Shown: piece by piece, positions 56,741 to 64,000 of the stretch
Layout: each line of letters starts with the position of its first letter
Position numbering within the stretch: position 1 is the first letter of the stretch
Position numbers and translations under genes: made by a program
Source: an uncultured Granulosicoccaceae bacterium
Lineage (GTDB): Bacteria > Pseudomonadota > Gammaproteobacteria > Granulosicoccales > Granulosicoccaceae
DNA: 64,000 nt
Direction of reading: 5' to 3'
Assembly (NCBI GenBank): GCA_937957915.1
Contig: CALGNZ010000118.1
Location: 1 to 64,000, forward strand
The notes under the pieces: model-generated
What the model saw: the letters and a program-made list of their open reading frames with translations, nothing else
What the model was told of the DNA's origin: nothing
Database searches by the model: none

Positions 56741-57754
56741 ATGAACAACACCGACGCAATTATTGTTGGCGCAGGCCCGTGCGGACTGTTTCAGGCATTT
56801 CAACTGGGACTACAAGGCTTACGCTGCCATCTGATCGAGGCCCTGCCCTACACTGGCGGCCAATGCGCAGAACTGTATCCGGACAAACCAATCTATGACA
56901 TCCCGGGTATTCCAGTGCTGCAGGCGGGACAACTGCGAGATCAACTGGAGCAACAGATCAAACCGTTCGCCCCCGTGTTCCATCACAACCAGACCGTGGA
57001 AGATATTGATTCAAGCGCTGATGGCCTGCAAGTGGAGACAACAGCCGGCCTTAAGATACAGGCTCGCAGCGTGATTATTGCAACCGGCGCTGGCGCCTTT
57101 ACACCTGTGAAATTGCGTGTTGAGGGCATCGACCGATTTGAGAATCAGCAACTTTTTTACGCGCAGGCGGCGGCACAGTATATTGAACAAAAGCAGGTGG
57201 TAGTTACCGGCGACAGCGCGGCGGCCGTCAACACCGCAATTGATCTGGCGCCGACGACAACCCTCACCACATTGCTGCACCGCAAACGACGGCTTGAAAT
57301 TCAACCAGAGCAACAAGCCCGGATAACTGAACTTCAACAAGCCAACAAGTTACAGGTGATTAACGGTAAAATTCTGCATGCAATTGGCGAGTCGTCTTTG
57401 CAGGGGCTGCAGGTACAATTGCAGTCCAAAGAAGAATTGATGTTGAACGCCGATACATTAGTCGCCCGGCTTGGCAGTTCGCCAAAGAGCAACGATTTCA
57501 GCAAGTGGAGCCTGCAGACAGAACGAAATCTGATTTCCGTCGACACAACTGACTTCTCATCCAGCCGGGAGGGTGTGTACGCGGTCGGTGATATCAACAC
57601 CTACGCAGAAAAACGAAAATTGATTTTGTGTGGATTTCACGAGGCAACACTTGCAGCATTCGCCATAGCGAAGAAAACGAAGCCCGGCGAGCCTATTCAT
57701 ACCCTGTACACAACCACGAGTACGGTGTTACAGCAGCGACTTGGACTTGGCTGA
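56741..57754 (+). CDS. Ferredoxin-NADP reductase, thioredoxin-reductase-like (FNR2)
   Basis: 337 aa FAD/NADPH enzyme. FAD-binding GAGPCGLFQAFQLG at residues 10-23, NADPH-binding VTGDSAAAVNTAID near 158, and the FAD motif GVYAVGDIN near 280. TGGQCAELYPDKPIYDIPG near 39 is diagnostic of TrxR-like FNRs, which lack the CxxC redox pair. Supplies or accepts electrons for ferredoxin/flavodoxin; partner not in this window. Confidence 0.92.
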   Translation: MNNTDAIIVGAGPCGLFQAFQLGLQGLRCHLIEALPYTGGQCAELYPDKPIYDIPGIPVLQAGQLRDQLEQQIKPFAPVFHHNQTVEDIDSSADGLQVETTAGLKIQARSVIIATGAGAFTPVKLRVEGIDRFENQQLFYAQAAAQYIEQKQVVVTGDSAAAVNTAIDLAPTTTLTTLLHRKRRLEIQPEQQARITELQQANKLQVINGKILHAIGESSLQGLQVQLQSKEELMLNADTLVARLGSSPKSNDFSKWSLQTERNLISVDTTDFSSSREGVYAVGDINTYAEKRKLILCGFHEATLAAFAIAKKTKPGEPIHTLYTTTSTVLQQRLGLG

Positions 57755-57841
57755 GACGACTAACAGTGCTGCCTTAGCCATTCGCAGCCATTCAACACAA
57801 ACAGCTTTCGCAACAAGTACACGCCAACGAAGAGGTGAAAA

Positions 57842-58036
57842 TTGAAACTAGACCGCCGAATACTGGATATTCTGGTATGCCCCGTCACCAAAGGAAAGCT
57901 CCTTGAGGTAGGCGATGAGCTTTGGAGCAAACAGGCCGGGCTTGCCTTCCCGATTAATGATGGCATACCGGTCATGCTCGAGACCGACGCTAGAGCACTG
58001 ACCGAAGACGAAATAGAATCATTAAAAAAACGCTAG
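57842..58036 (+). CDS. Trm112/YcaR-like small protein
   Basis: 64 aa, starts with TTG and has a good GAGGTG site. Matches the YcaR/UPF0434 group: [16 protein letters not shown], then [20 protein letters not shown]. Many relatives have a CPxC zinc knuckle, but here the second Cys is Thr (CPVTKG), so zinc binding is doubtful. Eukaryotic and archaeal Trm112 activate methyltransferases; the bacterial role is unclear. Confidence 0.9.
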   Translation: MKLDRRILDILVCPVTKGKLLEVGDELWSKQAGLAFPINDGIPVMLETDARALTEDEIESLKKR

Positions 58037-58099
58037 TGAAAGAACAGCGCCGGGGAGTGCCGACGCCGCAAAACCACTTATTTTTCAGTTACTAGCGGA

Positions 58100-58810
58100 T
58101 CAAAGCGCACCGATATAAATTGGCTGCGCCAGAACTTCGGATACAGCCTCGATGTTGCCACCATCCACATCAATCAACTTGCGTAACTGGAAGTAGATCT
58201 GTCCCTTGCCGCGGTCGCTGCCGAGCGGAGAGAAGTGGAAAACATCACTATAGGTCTTCCACTCAGCACCGTTGAACTCGGGGTCGGTGCTGACACGGTA
58301 GTGAGTCGGCTTGCCTTTGACATAAGCCAGAAATGAAAAGCCGTCGTCTCCACTGGGAAAGTAGGATAACGCTGATATCTCCATTGGCCACGTCGCTTCA
58401 GTGTCATCACCTTTCGTGATCCCAGGCTTGAGTTCGACCATTTTTAGAGCCCTGCAGCGCTTGCTCGACAATCCCTCAGTTACCAGTACATCAGTCACGA
58501 CATTGTCTTTTCTAGGAAAAGTTTGCAGAGCAATTCCACGGAAGTTGCTCTTTGATACGGTAATCAAAACAGGCTTTTCAGGCACATTGTCATACAGTGC
58601 CACACCAGAAAACGACGTCACACCAGTGCCGTATAGTGACGGGTTGCTTGCCGTTCCCAGGCACACCGACGCATGGGGCACCGGCAACCCGCTATTGGCA
58701 TCCAGCACTCGAACACCAATTTTGGCGGCATTGGCGGTCCCCGATACAAGTACACTCAGTGCGAAGGCAGTAGCCATTGTGCGGGCCACCAAATTACTCA
58801 AAGTCATCAT
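58100..58810 (-). CDS. Secreted protein of unknown function, carboxypeptidase-regulatory-like N-domain
   Basis: 236 aa. Start ATG at 58810 chosen for its AGGAG site 6 bp upstream. Signal peptide to about residue 25 (SGTANAAK). Residues 26-110 look like a beta-sandwich of the carboxypeptidase-regulatory/transthyretin type: VRVLDANSGLPVPHASVCLG, then VTSFSGVALYDNVP, typical of variable-hinge surface domains. The second half has no family I recognise. Two Cys (near 46 and 115) could pair. Single gene with its own region; role unknown. Confidence 0.7.
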   Translation of the reverse strand: MMTLSNLVARTMATAFALSVLVSGTANAAKIGVRVLDANSGLPVPHASVCLGTASNPSLYGTGVTSFSGVALYDNVPEKPVLITVSKSNFRGIALQTFPRKDNVVTDVLVTEGLSSKRCRALKMVELKPGITKGDDTEATWPMEISALSYFPSGDDGFSFLAYVKGKPTHYRVSTDPEFNGAEWKTYSDVFHFSPLGSDRGKGQIYFQLRKLIDVDGGNIEAVSEVLAQPIYIGAL

Positions 58811-59071
58811 TTCGATCTCCTGACTGAAAAACACTCGTTAGCCGAGGTTTGATCGGATCATCGTATCGAATTAGAATCAACTCGTCAATATATTGACACA
58901 CGTTATTGAGTAATTGATTGGAAGTTTCTTGACTGGGTCACACCGGGGGAACCCACAGGTGAAGGGGCGACGCATGATAAACGGAATAGGCGCGTGTTTC
59001 AGCGCTCTATTCTTCAAATTGAACCGCGACCCCGATTATCAAAAAGCCGCACAGCCCTCAAATGACTGTGA

Positions 59072-59449
59072 TCAAATGACTGGCTTGCTGTCCCCCAGAC
59101 GCTCAAGCAACTGGCGATAATACTGCGCTCGGCTACCTGTGCAGAGCGTCAGCGATCCGTCGACCTGGGTCAGCAGCGCAAAAAGCTCCGCAATCAGCGG
59201 CTTACGCTTCGCCGGATCAGAGATGTGCTGCAACAGCGATTCGATGTTCCCGATCTGCTGCCTTTGCGCCACCTCTGGCGGTACAAAGCCGGAATTTTTC
59301 AGAATTCGATAGGCGACTCTAAGCGATGGATCGAGTAATTCGTCGGGCTCGGGCTGCAACGGCAGGCCTGCTCCTGCAAGATTGTCGAATTCGCCGTCGG
59401 ATTGGGCTTGTCGAATCCTGGCTTCCGCCAATTGTTCGAGCAGATCCAC
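59072..59449 (-). CDS. DUF1992 (DnaJ-homologue C28-like) protein
   Basis: 125 aa, starts with GTG. The N-terminal block LAEARIRQAQSDGEFDNLAGAGLPL is the DUF1992 signature, followed by SLRVAYRILKNSGFVPPEV. Function unknown in bacteria. Starts 8 bp after the YcbK-like gene, so probably co-transcribed. Confidence 0.9.
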   Translation of the reverse strand: MDLLEQLAEARIRQAQSDGEFDNLAGAGLPLQPEPDELLDPSLRVAYRILKNSGFVPPEVAQRQQIGNIESLLQHISDPAKRKPLIAELFALLTQVDGSLTLCTGSRAQYYRQLLERLGDSKPVI

Positions 59450-59457
59450 GGTGTTGA

Positions 59458-60000
59458 CTACCAGTTTCGAACTGGCCCGGTATCGAGATGAACAAAGTCC
59501 GATCTTCGATAGTAACCAACGCCGCCTCGTGCCGCAGCTATCGCCTCGTCACGTAAAACACTTGTTGGAACCCCGGGGAACCGGCAGTCGACGGCTCGAC
59601 CAACCATGTGATAGCTTTTTCGAGCCACGCCATTGGAATGTCTGCGAAGCATTTCGTTGGTTTTGGCCGATCGGTAGCCAGATATTATTTCAATGGGCTG
59701 CTCAATCCCGAATTGCAGGCGCAACTGAAAAAGTGTATCGAGCAGGTTTTCATCAATTTGATGAGCCTGTTCGGTTCGATGATCGCGAAATAGGTGATTA
59801 ATACGATCCAGCGCCTGCGGTAAATACTTGCCGTTGGAGTAATACCAGCACTCAAGGCGCTCTTGCGTATGCAGATTGTGCAGGTAGAGACTTCGACCAC
59901 TTTTGGCTGTGGCAAGGCTGGGCAAAGCTGTCAAACTCAACGCGACAGGGACATGCCTTAGAAGAAACTGTCTCTTGTTAACATTGATTGGGGAACCCAC
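59458..60000 (-). CDS. YcbK-like DUF882 peptidase (M15 family)
   Basis: 180 aa. The N-terminal export signal (NVNKRQFLLRHVPVALSLTALP) resembles a Tat signal but has KR instead of RR. DUF882/peptidase M15A domain with IISGYRSAKTNEMLRR, SYHMVGRAVDCRFPG and C-terminal FVHLDTGPVRNW; His and Asp in these segments are the likely zinc ligands. Relatives cut peptidoglycan cross-links or stems. The GTG start is forced by the reading frame; ribosome-binding site weak. Confidence 0.9.
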   Translation of the reverse strand: MGSPINVNKRQFLLRHVPVALSLTALPSLATAKSGRSLYLHNLHTQERLECWYYSNGKYLPQALDRINHLFRDHRTEQAHQIDENLLDTLFQLRLQFGIEQPIEIISGYRSAKTNEMLRRHSNGVARKSYHMVGRAVDCRFPGVPTSVLRDEAIAAARGGVGYYRRSDFVHLDTGPVRNW

Positions 60001-60255
60001 TGCCCGGCCTTCATAATACGTCGGAGTCGGCAGTATTGACTGATCAAGCCCCCAAGATCAAGACAGCGAGTGGATTTTTACGAACTATACACATTTCGCA
60101 GGCAGATTCTGTCAGCGCGACAGTAATGATTGTGACAGAGACCTCGTTTCTATTAGCGCCGGATAGAACCTTGTTAAGAGTTTTTACCTGGCAGTTTCAG
60201 CTTCTGCCATAAGCTGTGCGGCGCAAACGGTGCGGTGCAGATGGAATCGGACAGG

Positions 60256-60834
60256 TTAGTTACCGCGCGATTGCTGCAACACACGAGTCAATATATCCGA
60301 CGAGCCACTACGAATCGTTCCGCCCGCTCCTTCATCAAATGCGTCATCTAGATTGCCAGGCATTGTGATCATGCTCGCCTTGAGCGGCATGGAAACATCC
60401 GGTTCAAGATAGTCGGGGCCCGGCTCAACAAACGCCGAGTCGGCCAGAGACAGGTCGGGCTCTGCCGGGTCACAAACCAGATCAACAGACAGCAGTTCAG
60501 AACCCGGAAAAGCGTCATCTCGCCGAGGCTCGTCATAGAGCGCATTAAACCACGTGAGATCAAGAGCCGCGGCACCCGACAGGTAGTCAGCTGTGTGGCA
60601 AACCGCATCCCTCTGTCGATTTGTATTGCGTCGAAGTTCGTGAATGCTGCTTGAGGTTATGTCGGAGAGCTCAGTCAATTGACGTCGAAGGTCGGAGTTT
60701 TCCGCAGCTACACGACGCAGCTTCATATCTGAATGGATCCCGCGCAGAATGACCACAGCAAGTAGCACCATCGTCAGTAAGAAGTGGAGTGCTACCACAC
60801 CGTCTGATACAAGAATACTGTATACCGTGTTCAT
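60256..60834 (-). CDS. Hypothetical membrane-anchored protein
   Basis: 192 aa. The ATG at 60834 is preferred because AGGCGG lies 5 bp upstream; that site sits in a small AACCGC/GCGGTT hairpin. One membrane helix (about residues 12-32), then a short coiled coil (KLRRVAAENSDLRRQLTELSD), and an acidic Pro/Asp/Ser-rich tail likely to be disordered. I recognise no family. It could be a small division or envelope scaffold, but nothing in the context proves this. Confidence 0.55.
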   Translation of the reverse strand: MNTVYSILVSDGVVALHFLLTMVLLAVVILRGIHSDMKLRRVAAENSDLRRQLTELSDITSSSIHELRRNTNRQRDAVCHTADYLSGAAALDLTWFNALYDEPRRDDAFPGSELLSVDLVCDPAEPDLSLADSAFVEPGPDYLEPDVSMPLKASMITMPGNLDDAFDEGAGGTIRSGSSDILTRVLQQSRGN

Positions 60835-60870
60835 AAAAACCGCCTGCGGTTGTTCTCGAATAAGGAACAC

Positions 60871-61320
60871 AGATACCTGGATTAGCCACGCCTTTATTCC
60901 CTAGCGCACAGTGACGGCTACAGCCTGTTTAACTTGAGTTGTGACGTCTCAAGCCTGCTGTAGCGGATGAATTATTAGGTGGTTTTTGTGGGGCTGGCGG
61001 GTATTCCCACCGTGTTGGCCTGGCGACATTAAATCGTCAGCAGCAATCGTCGATACTCAATCAAGGGGCAATCACTCGTAACAACTATAGTGAGCCGGTT
61101 TGTGCATACTCGGCAGAGTCGGGTTGAGCACCGATTGCTTTGCACGGAAATGAGTATCAGGCCTGTACATTGGACAAGGCGTATCTTCGTCTACCAGTTG
61201 TGCAAAACAAATGCCAGCTCTATGAATCGATGCCAGCTTAACGGGCATCTTTCAGGTTCGCTGGTCGAGCAGTAGAGAAAAACGTGAACACGTTGGGTAA
61301 AAAAAGCGTGAGTAAGAAAA
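60871..61320. other. Intergenic region before the GNAT gene
   Basis: About 450 bp without a believable gene. A small inverted repeat AACGTG-AA-CACGTT at 61281-61294, followed by a purine-rich run, sits 26 bp upstream of the GNAT ATG and could be an operator. I looked for tRNA, SRP RNA and 6S-like features here and saw none. Confidence 0.5.
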
Positions 61321-61800
61321 ATGAATACAAGAGAAACTGAACTCACACTCGCGCATGTTGATGACGCTTATAGTGTCGCAAATATGTCTCGCGAAATAAT
61401 TGAGCACGGCCTGCAATGGAGCTGGACGCCGGAACGTGTCGGTCGCTGCATCCTGTCTCCCGACATCAATGTCATCACGGCAAAACACGATGGCGAACTC
61501 GTCGGTTTCGGGATCATGTTTTACGGCAGCTCAAAAGCACATCTGAACCTGCTTGGCGTGGATGCCACATGGCGATCTTTAGGCATTGGCCACCGCTTGC
61601 TCGGCTGGCTTGAAAAGTGTGCCGTAACGGCCGGACTCGAATGCTGCCAACTCGAACTGCGAGAGTCCAACCGAAGCGCGCGCAAGTTCTACACTGCGAA
61701 TGGCTATACTGAAATAGAGCGCGTCAGAGGTTATTACCAGCAACAGGAAAACGCGATCCGCATGGCGAGAAGCCTGCAGGAAGGCTACTACCTGACCTGA
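61321..61800 (+). CDS. GNAT-family N-acetyltransferase
   Basis: 159 aa single GNAT domain. The acetyl-CoA motif A is WRSLGIGHRLLGWLEKCA near residue 95 (consensus R/Q-x-x-G-x-G/A). LRESNRSARKFYTANGYTEIERVRGYY covers motif B and the C-terminal strand, as in RimI-like enzymes. Substrate unknown. Confidence 0.88.
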   Translation: MNTRETELTLAHVDDAYSVANMSREIIEHGLQWSWTPERVGRCILSPDINVITAKHDGELVGFGIMFYGSSKAHLNLLGVDATWRSLGIGHRLLGWLEKCAVTAGLECCQLELRESNRSARKFYTANGYTEIERVRGYYQQQENAIRMARSLQEGYYLT

Positions 61801-61916
61801 TGATCAGGGCGCATAAATAGATTACTAGATTTCCAGACCCGCGGGTTATACACGGCTCCTGCCATATCCCTGGAGCCACGAGCTACTTCGGGCCTTCACT
61901 ATTTTAACAACCAGCG

Positions 61917-61932
61917 GTGCATCCGGATGCAC
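61917..61932. repeat. Perfect 16-bp palindrome between convergent genes
   Basis: GTGCATCCGGATGCAC lies between the GNAT gene and the glycerate kinase gene, which both end here. Another inverted repeat GGCTCC/GGAGCC is at about 61854-61876. Either may serve as a weak terminator or as a protein site; no U-tracts adjoin them. Confidence 0.5.
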
Positions 61933-62010
61933 GCTTAAACCAGAGACTGGCAACGCGGAGACTGACCACTTGCAGCATTCACACAGCAGCTGCGAATTTT
62001 TTATCTGGCG

Positions 62011-63372
62011 CTAATTTTTTCGAGCCTCAGCAGCCTGATCAACACCCAAATCATCAATAAGAATCGCTCTAAAATCATTGACATTGGTCAGCGTGGGTCC
62101 AGTCATAACCAGTTGATCCAGCGCTTTAAAAAAACTGTAGGCATCATTGTTAGCCAGATACGCTTTTGCATCCAGCGACAGGGATTCAGCGCGCTGCAAA
62201 GTATTCGGCCCTAGTATCACGCCTGCGTTGTCTTCACTACCATCAATACCGTCTGTATCCGCCACAAGCGCAAACACACCTTTACGTGCCGCCAGCTCAA
62301 CGCACAGCGATAATGCAAATTCAGCGTTACGCCCGCCTCTTCCATTACCCTGAACAGTGACTGTCGTCTCTCCACCTGAAAGCAATACGCACGGGGCTGG
62401 TATCGGTTGCCGATGCCGCAAAACCTGCTTTGCTATTCCTGAATGAACCTTCGCGACTTCCGACGCCTCGCCTTCAATGCTATCGCCAAGTACCAGTGGC
62501 GTGTAGCCAGCCCGACGAGCCACCTCTGCTGCAGCCTCGAGGGATCGTTGCGGTGTAGCGATCAATACAGATGTGCAATTATCGAAAACAGCCTCATCCG
62601 GTTTGGGCGTCTCTTCAATGGCAGCACTCAGATGCTGCACAACCGCCTCGGGCTCGGTGATCTGATATTTCTGCAAAATCGCCAGCGCGTCTTTGAAAGT
62701 AGTGGGGTCCGGCACCGTCGGTCCAGAGGCAATAACATCGAGGTCATCATTCGGGACGTCTGAAATCAACAGAGTGACAAGCCTGGCTGGGGCGACCGCG
62801 CGTGCCAGCTGCCCACCCTTTATTGCGGACAGGTGTTTCCTGACACAATTCATCTCTTTGATGTTGGCACCGCTGCGCAGCAAGGCCCGATTAATCTGTT
62901 GTTTGTTGGCAAGTGTTAACCCTTCCGCGGGCAACGATAACAGCGAAGAGCCTCCCCCCGAAATCAGGCAAACCACCAAATCATCTGCGGTCAGGCCTGA
63001 AACCATATCGACTATGCGCTTCGCAGCCAACTGCCCCGCCTCATCAGGTACCGGGTGCGACGCGAGCACAATTTCGATGCTCTGACACGCGACTTCGTGG
63101 CCATAGCTGGTCACAACCAGCCCGGAAAGCTCATCACCGGACCAGTTTTCCTCGAATGCACGCGCCATCGCAGCTGAGGCCTTGCCCGCCCCCACCACTA
63201 GCGTACGACCTGCAGGCGGAGACGGCATGAATCCGGGCACTATATTCTCGGGCAGGGCAGCATCCACAGCCGCCGCAAACATCTGTTTCAACAGCTGTTG
63301 CTGTTTTGTAGTGTTGGTGTCCAATTTTTGCCCCGCTTTTTCTGCCAGTTTAGCCGCATAGACAACAATCAA
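62011..63372 (-). CDS. Glycerate kinase, MOFRL type (glycerate 2-kinase)
   Basis: 453 aa if started at the TTG at 63372; an inner TTG at 63324 (MDTNTTKQQQLL) has a GGGG site and gives 437 aa, perhaps more likely. N-terminal DUF4147 domain with VVGAGKASAAMARAF and CLISGGGSSLLSLPAEGLTL. C-terminal MOFRL domain with LLSGGETTVTVQGNGRGGRNAEFAL. Phosphorylates D-glycerate, usually to 2-phosphoglycerate, in glyoxylate, tartrate or serine metabolism. No glyoxylate genes adjoin it. Confidence 0.92.
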   Translation of the reverse strand: MIVVYAAKLAEKAGQKLDTNTTKQQQLLKQMFAAAVDAALPENIVPGFMPSPPAGRTLVVGAGKASAAMARAFEENWSGDELSGLVVTSYGHEVACQSIEIVLASHPVPDEAGQLAAKRIVDMVSGLTADDLVVCLISGGGSSLLSLPAEGLTLANKQQINRALLRSGANIKEMNCVRKHLSAIKGGQLARAVAPARLVTLLISDVPNDDLDVIASGPTVPDPTTFKDALAILQKYQITEPEAVVQHLSAAIEETPKPDEAVFDNCTSVLIATPQRSLEAAAEVARRAGYTPLVLGDSIEGEASEVAKVHSGIAKQVLRHRQPIPAPCVLLSGGETTVTVQGNGRGGRNAEFALSLCVELAARKGVFALVADTDGIDGSEDNAGVILGPNTLQRAESLSLDAKAYLANNDAYSFFKALDQLVMTGPTLTNVNDFRAILIDDLGVDQAAEARKN

Positions 63373-63523
63373 CCAGACTAATCAAAGATCACCGTCGCGC
63401 TTAATATGCCGATATGTCGTGTAATCAGACCAGTATTTCAATAGCGACATCAGCAGATGCGTTACACTAGGGGATTACCTCCTGGAAGATGGCCTGAAAT
63501 GTATAGTGCCATCCACTAACGCC

Positions 63524-64000
63524 ATGCAAGTCGCCACAAACGCTACCGAACTCTTTAACTACCCGCGCTATTGGGCAGAGTGCTTTGGACCCGCGCCATT
63601 TTTACCGATGTCGCGCGCCGAGATGGACACACTGGGCTGGGACAGCTGCGACATTATCGTCGTCACCGGAGACGCCTACGTCGATCACCCGAGTTTTGGC
63701 ATGGCGATTATTGGCCGCTTGCTGGAAGCCCAGGGATTCCGGGTCGGTATCATCGCGCAACCCGAATGGCAGTCATCCGAACCATTTGAGGCACTGGGCA
63801 AACCGAATCTGTTCTTCGGCGTCACAGCCGGCAACATGGATTCGATGATCAATCGCTACACGGCTGACCGAAAAATACGCTCTGACGACGCTTACTCGCC
63901 CAATGATGAGGGTGGTTTGCGCCCTGATCGCTGCTCACTGGTGTATGCGCAAAGGTGCCGAGAGGCATTCAACGACGTGCCAGTTGTGCTGGGTGGTATT
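63524..64000 (+). CDS. ygiQ: YgiQ-family radical SAM protein, N-terminal part
   Basis: Open reading frame of 159 codons running off the window end. It starts ATG and reads [20 protein letters not shown], with [34 protein letters not shown] and [19 protein letters not shown], all typical of the YgiQ/UPF0313 N-terminal domain. Full proteins are about 700 aa and carry a radical-SAM cluster further downstream, beyond this window. Function not established. Confidence 0.9.
   Translation, partial: MQVATNATELFNYPRYWAECFGPAPFLPMSRAEMDTLGWDSCDIIVVTGDAYVDHPSFGMAIIGRLLEAQGFRVGIIAQPEWQSSEPFEALGKPNLFFGVTAGNMDSMINRYTADRKIRSDDAYSPNDEGGLRPDRCSLVYAQRCREAFNDVPVVLGGI

Noticed and set aside
1-64000. CRISPR arrays, insertion sequences, prophage or rRNA genes
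   Set aside because: None seen; repeats present are short tandem units or hairpins without associated mobile or cas genes.

Overview
This window is chromosomal DNA of a gammaproteobacterium, probably a free-living marine heterotroph. Gene content and order point to the class. The block ychF-pth-rplY-prs-tRNA-Gln-(gap)-lolB-TPR gene, divergent from hemA-prfA-prmC, follows the arrangement known from Pseudomonas, and so does miaB-ybeZ-ybeY-ybeX-lnt. Base composition looks balanced, slightly GC-rich by eye (not counted). I saw no insertion sequences, prophage genes, CRISPR arrays or rRNA genes. The genus cannot be fixed from this sequence alone.

Layout. 1-7.1 kb, minus strand: translation and envelope housekeeping (ychF, pth, rplY, prs, tRNA-Gln, lolB, a TPR lipoprotein). 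The expected ispE is missing and a 700-bp gene-free gap with a 12-bp tandem repeat lies in its place. 7.3-12.3 kb, plus: hemA, prfA, prmC, ppx/gppA. 12.5-23 kb, minus: miaB, ybeZ, ybeY, ybeX, lnt, then gcvT, gcvH and gcvP directly downstream. 23.2-25.7 kb, minus: metK-ahcY with a long structured leader, then ssb. 26.8-31.1 kb, plus: a TauE/SafE permease and a tripartite tricarboxylate transporter (tctCBA). 31.3-36.6 kb: a UbiA-family prenyltransferase, thiN, and a TPP riboswitch in front of thiBPQ. Import of thiamine by ThiBPQ and its pyrophosphorylation by ThiN form one salvage route. 36.7-43.3 kb: an acyl-CoA ligase, an MFS carrier, a helical-repeat lipoprotein, an STN-like periplasmic protein and a HyuA-type hydantoinase/oxoprolinase.

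43.5-52.8 kb, plus: the most distinctive region, a type IV pilus minor-pilin locus. It holds two consecutive fimT-pilV-pilW-pilX sets, one pilY1 and two major-type pilin genes. A sigma-54-like promoter sequence sits in the only large gap, between the two sets. A strong terminator separates the locus from a convergent cold-shock gene.

53.5-64 kb: mixed single genes. They are a GlxA-type AraC regulator, a histidine phosphatase, rmuC, a thioredoxin-reductase-like ferredoxin-NADP reductase, a Trm112-like protein, several small conserved or unknown proteins, a GNAT acetyltransferase, a MOFRL-type glycerate kinase, and the start of a YgiQ radical-SAM gene cut by the window end.

Short in-frame tandem repeats occur in gcvP (15 bp units) and prmC (12 bp units), besides the 12-bp repeat in the ispE gap. 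TTG start codons are common.
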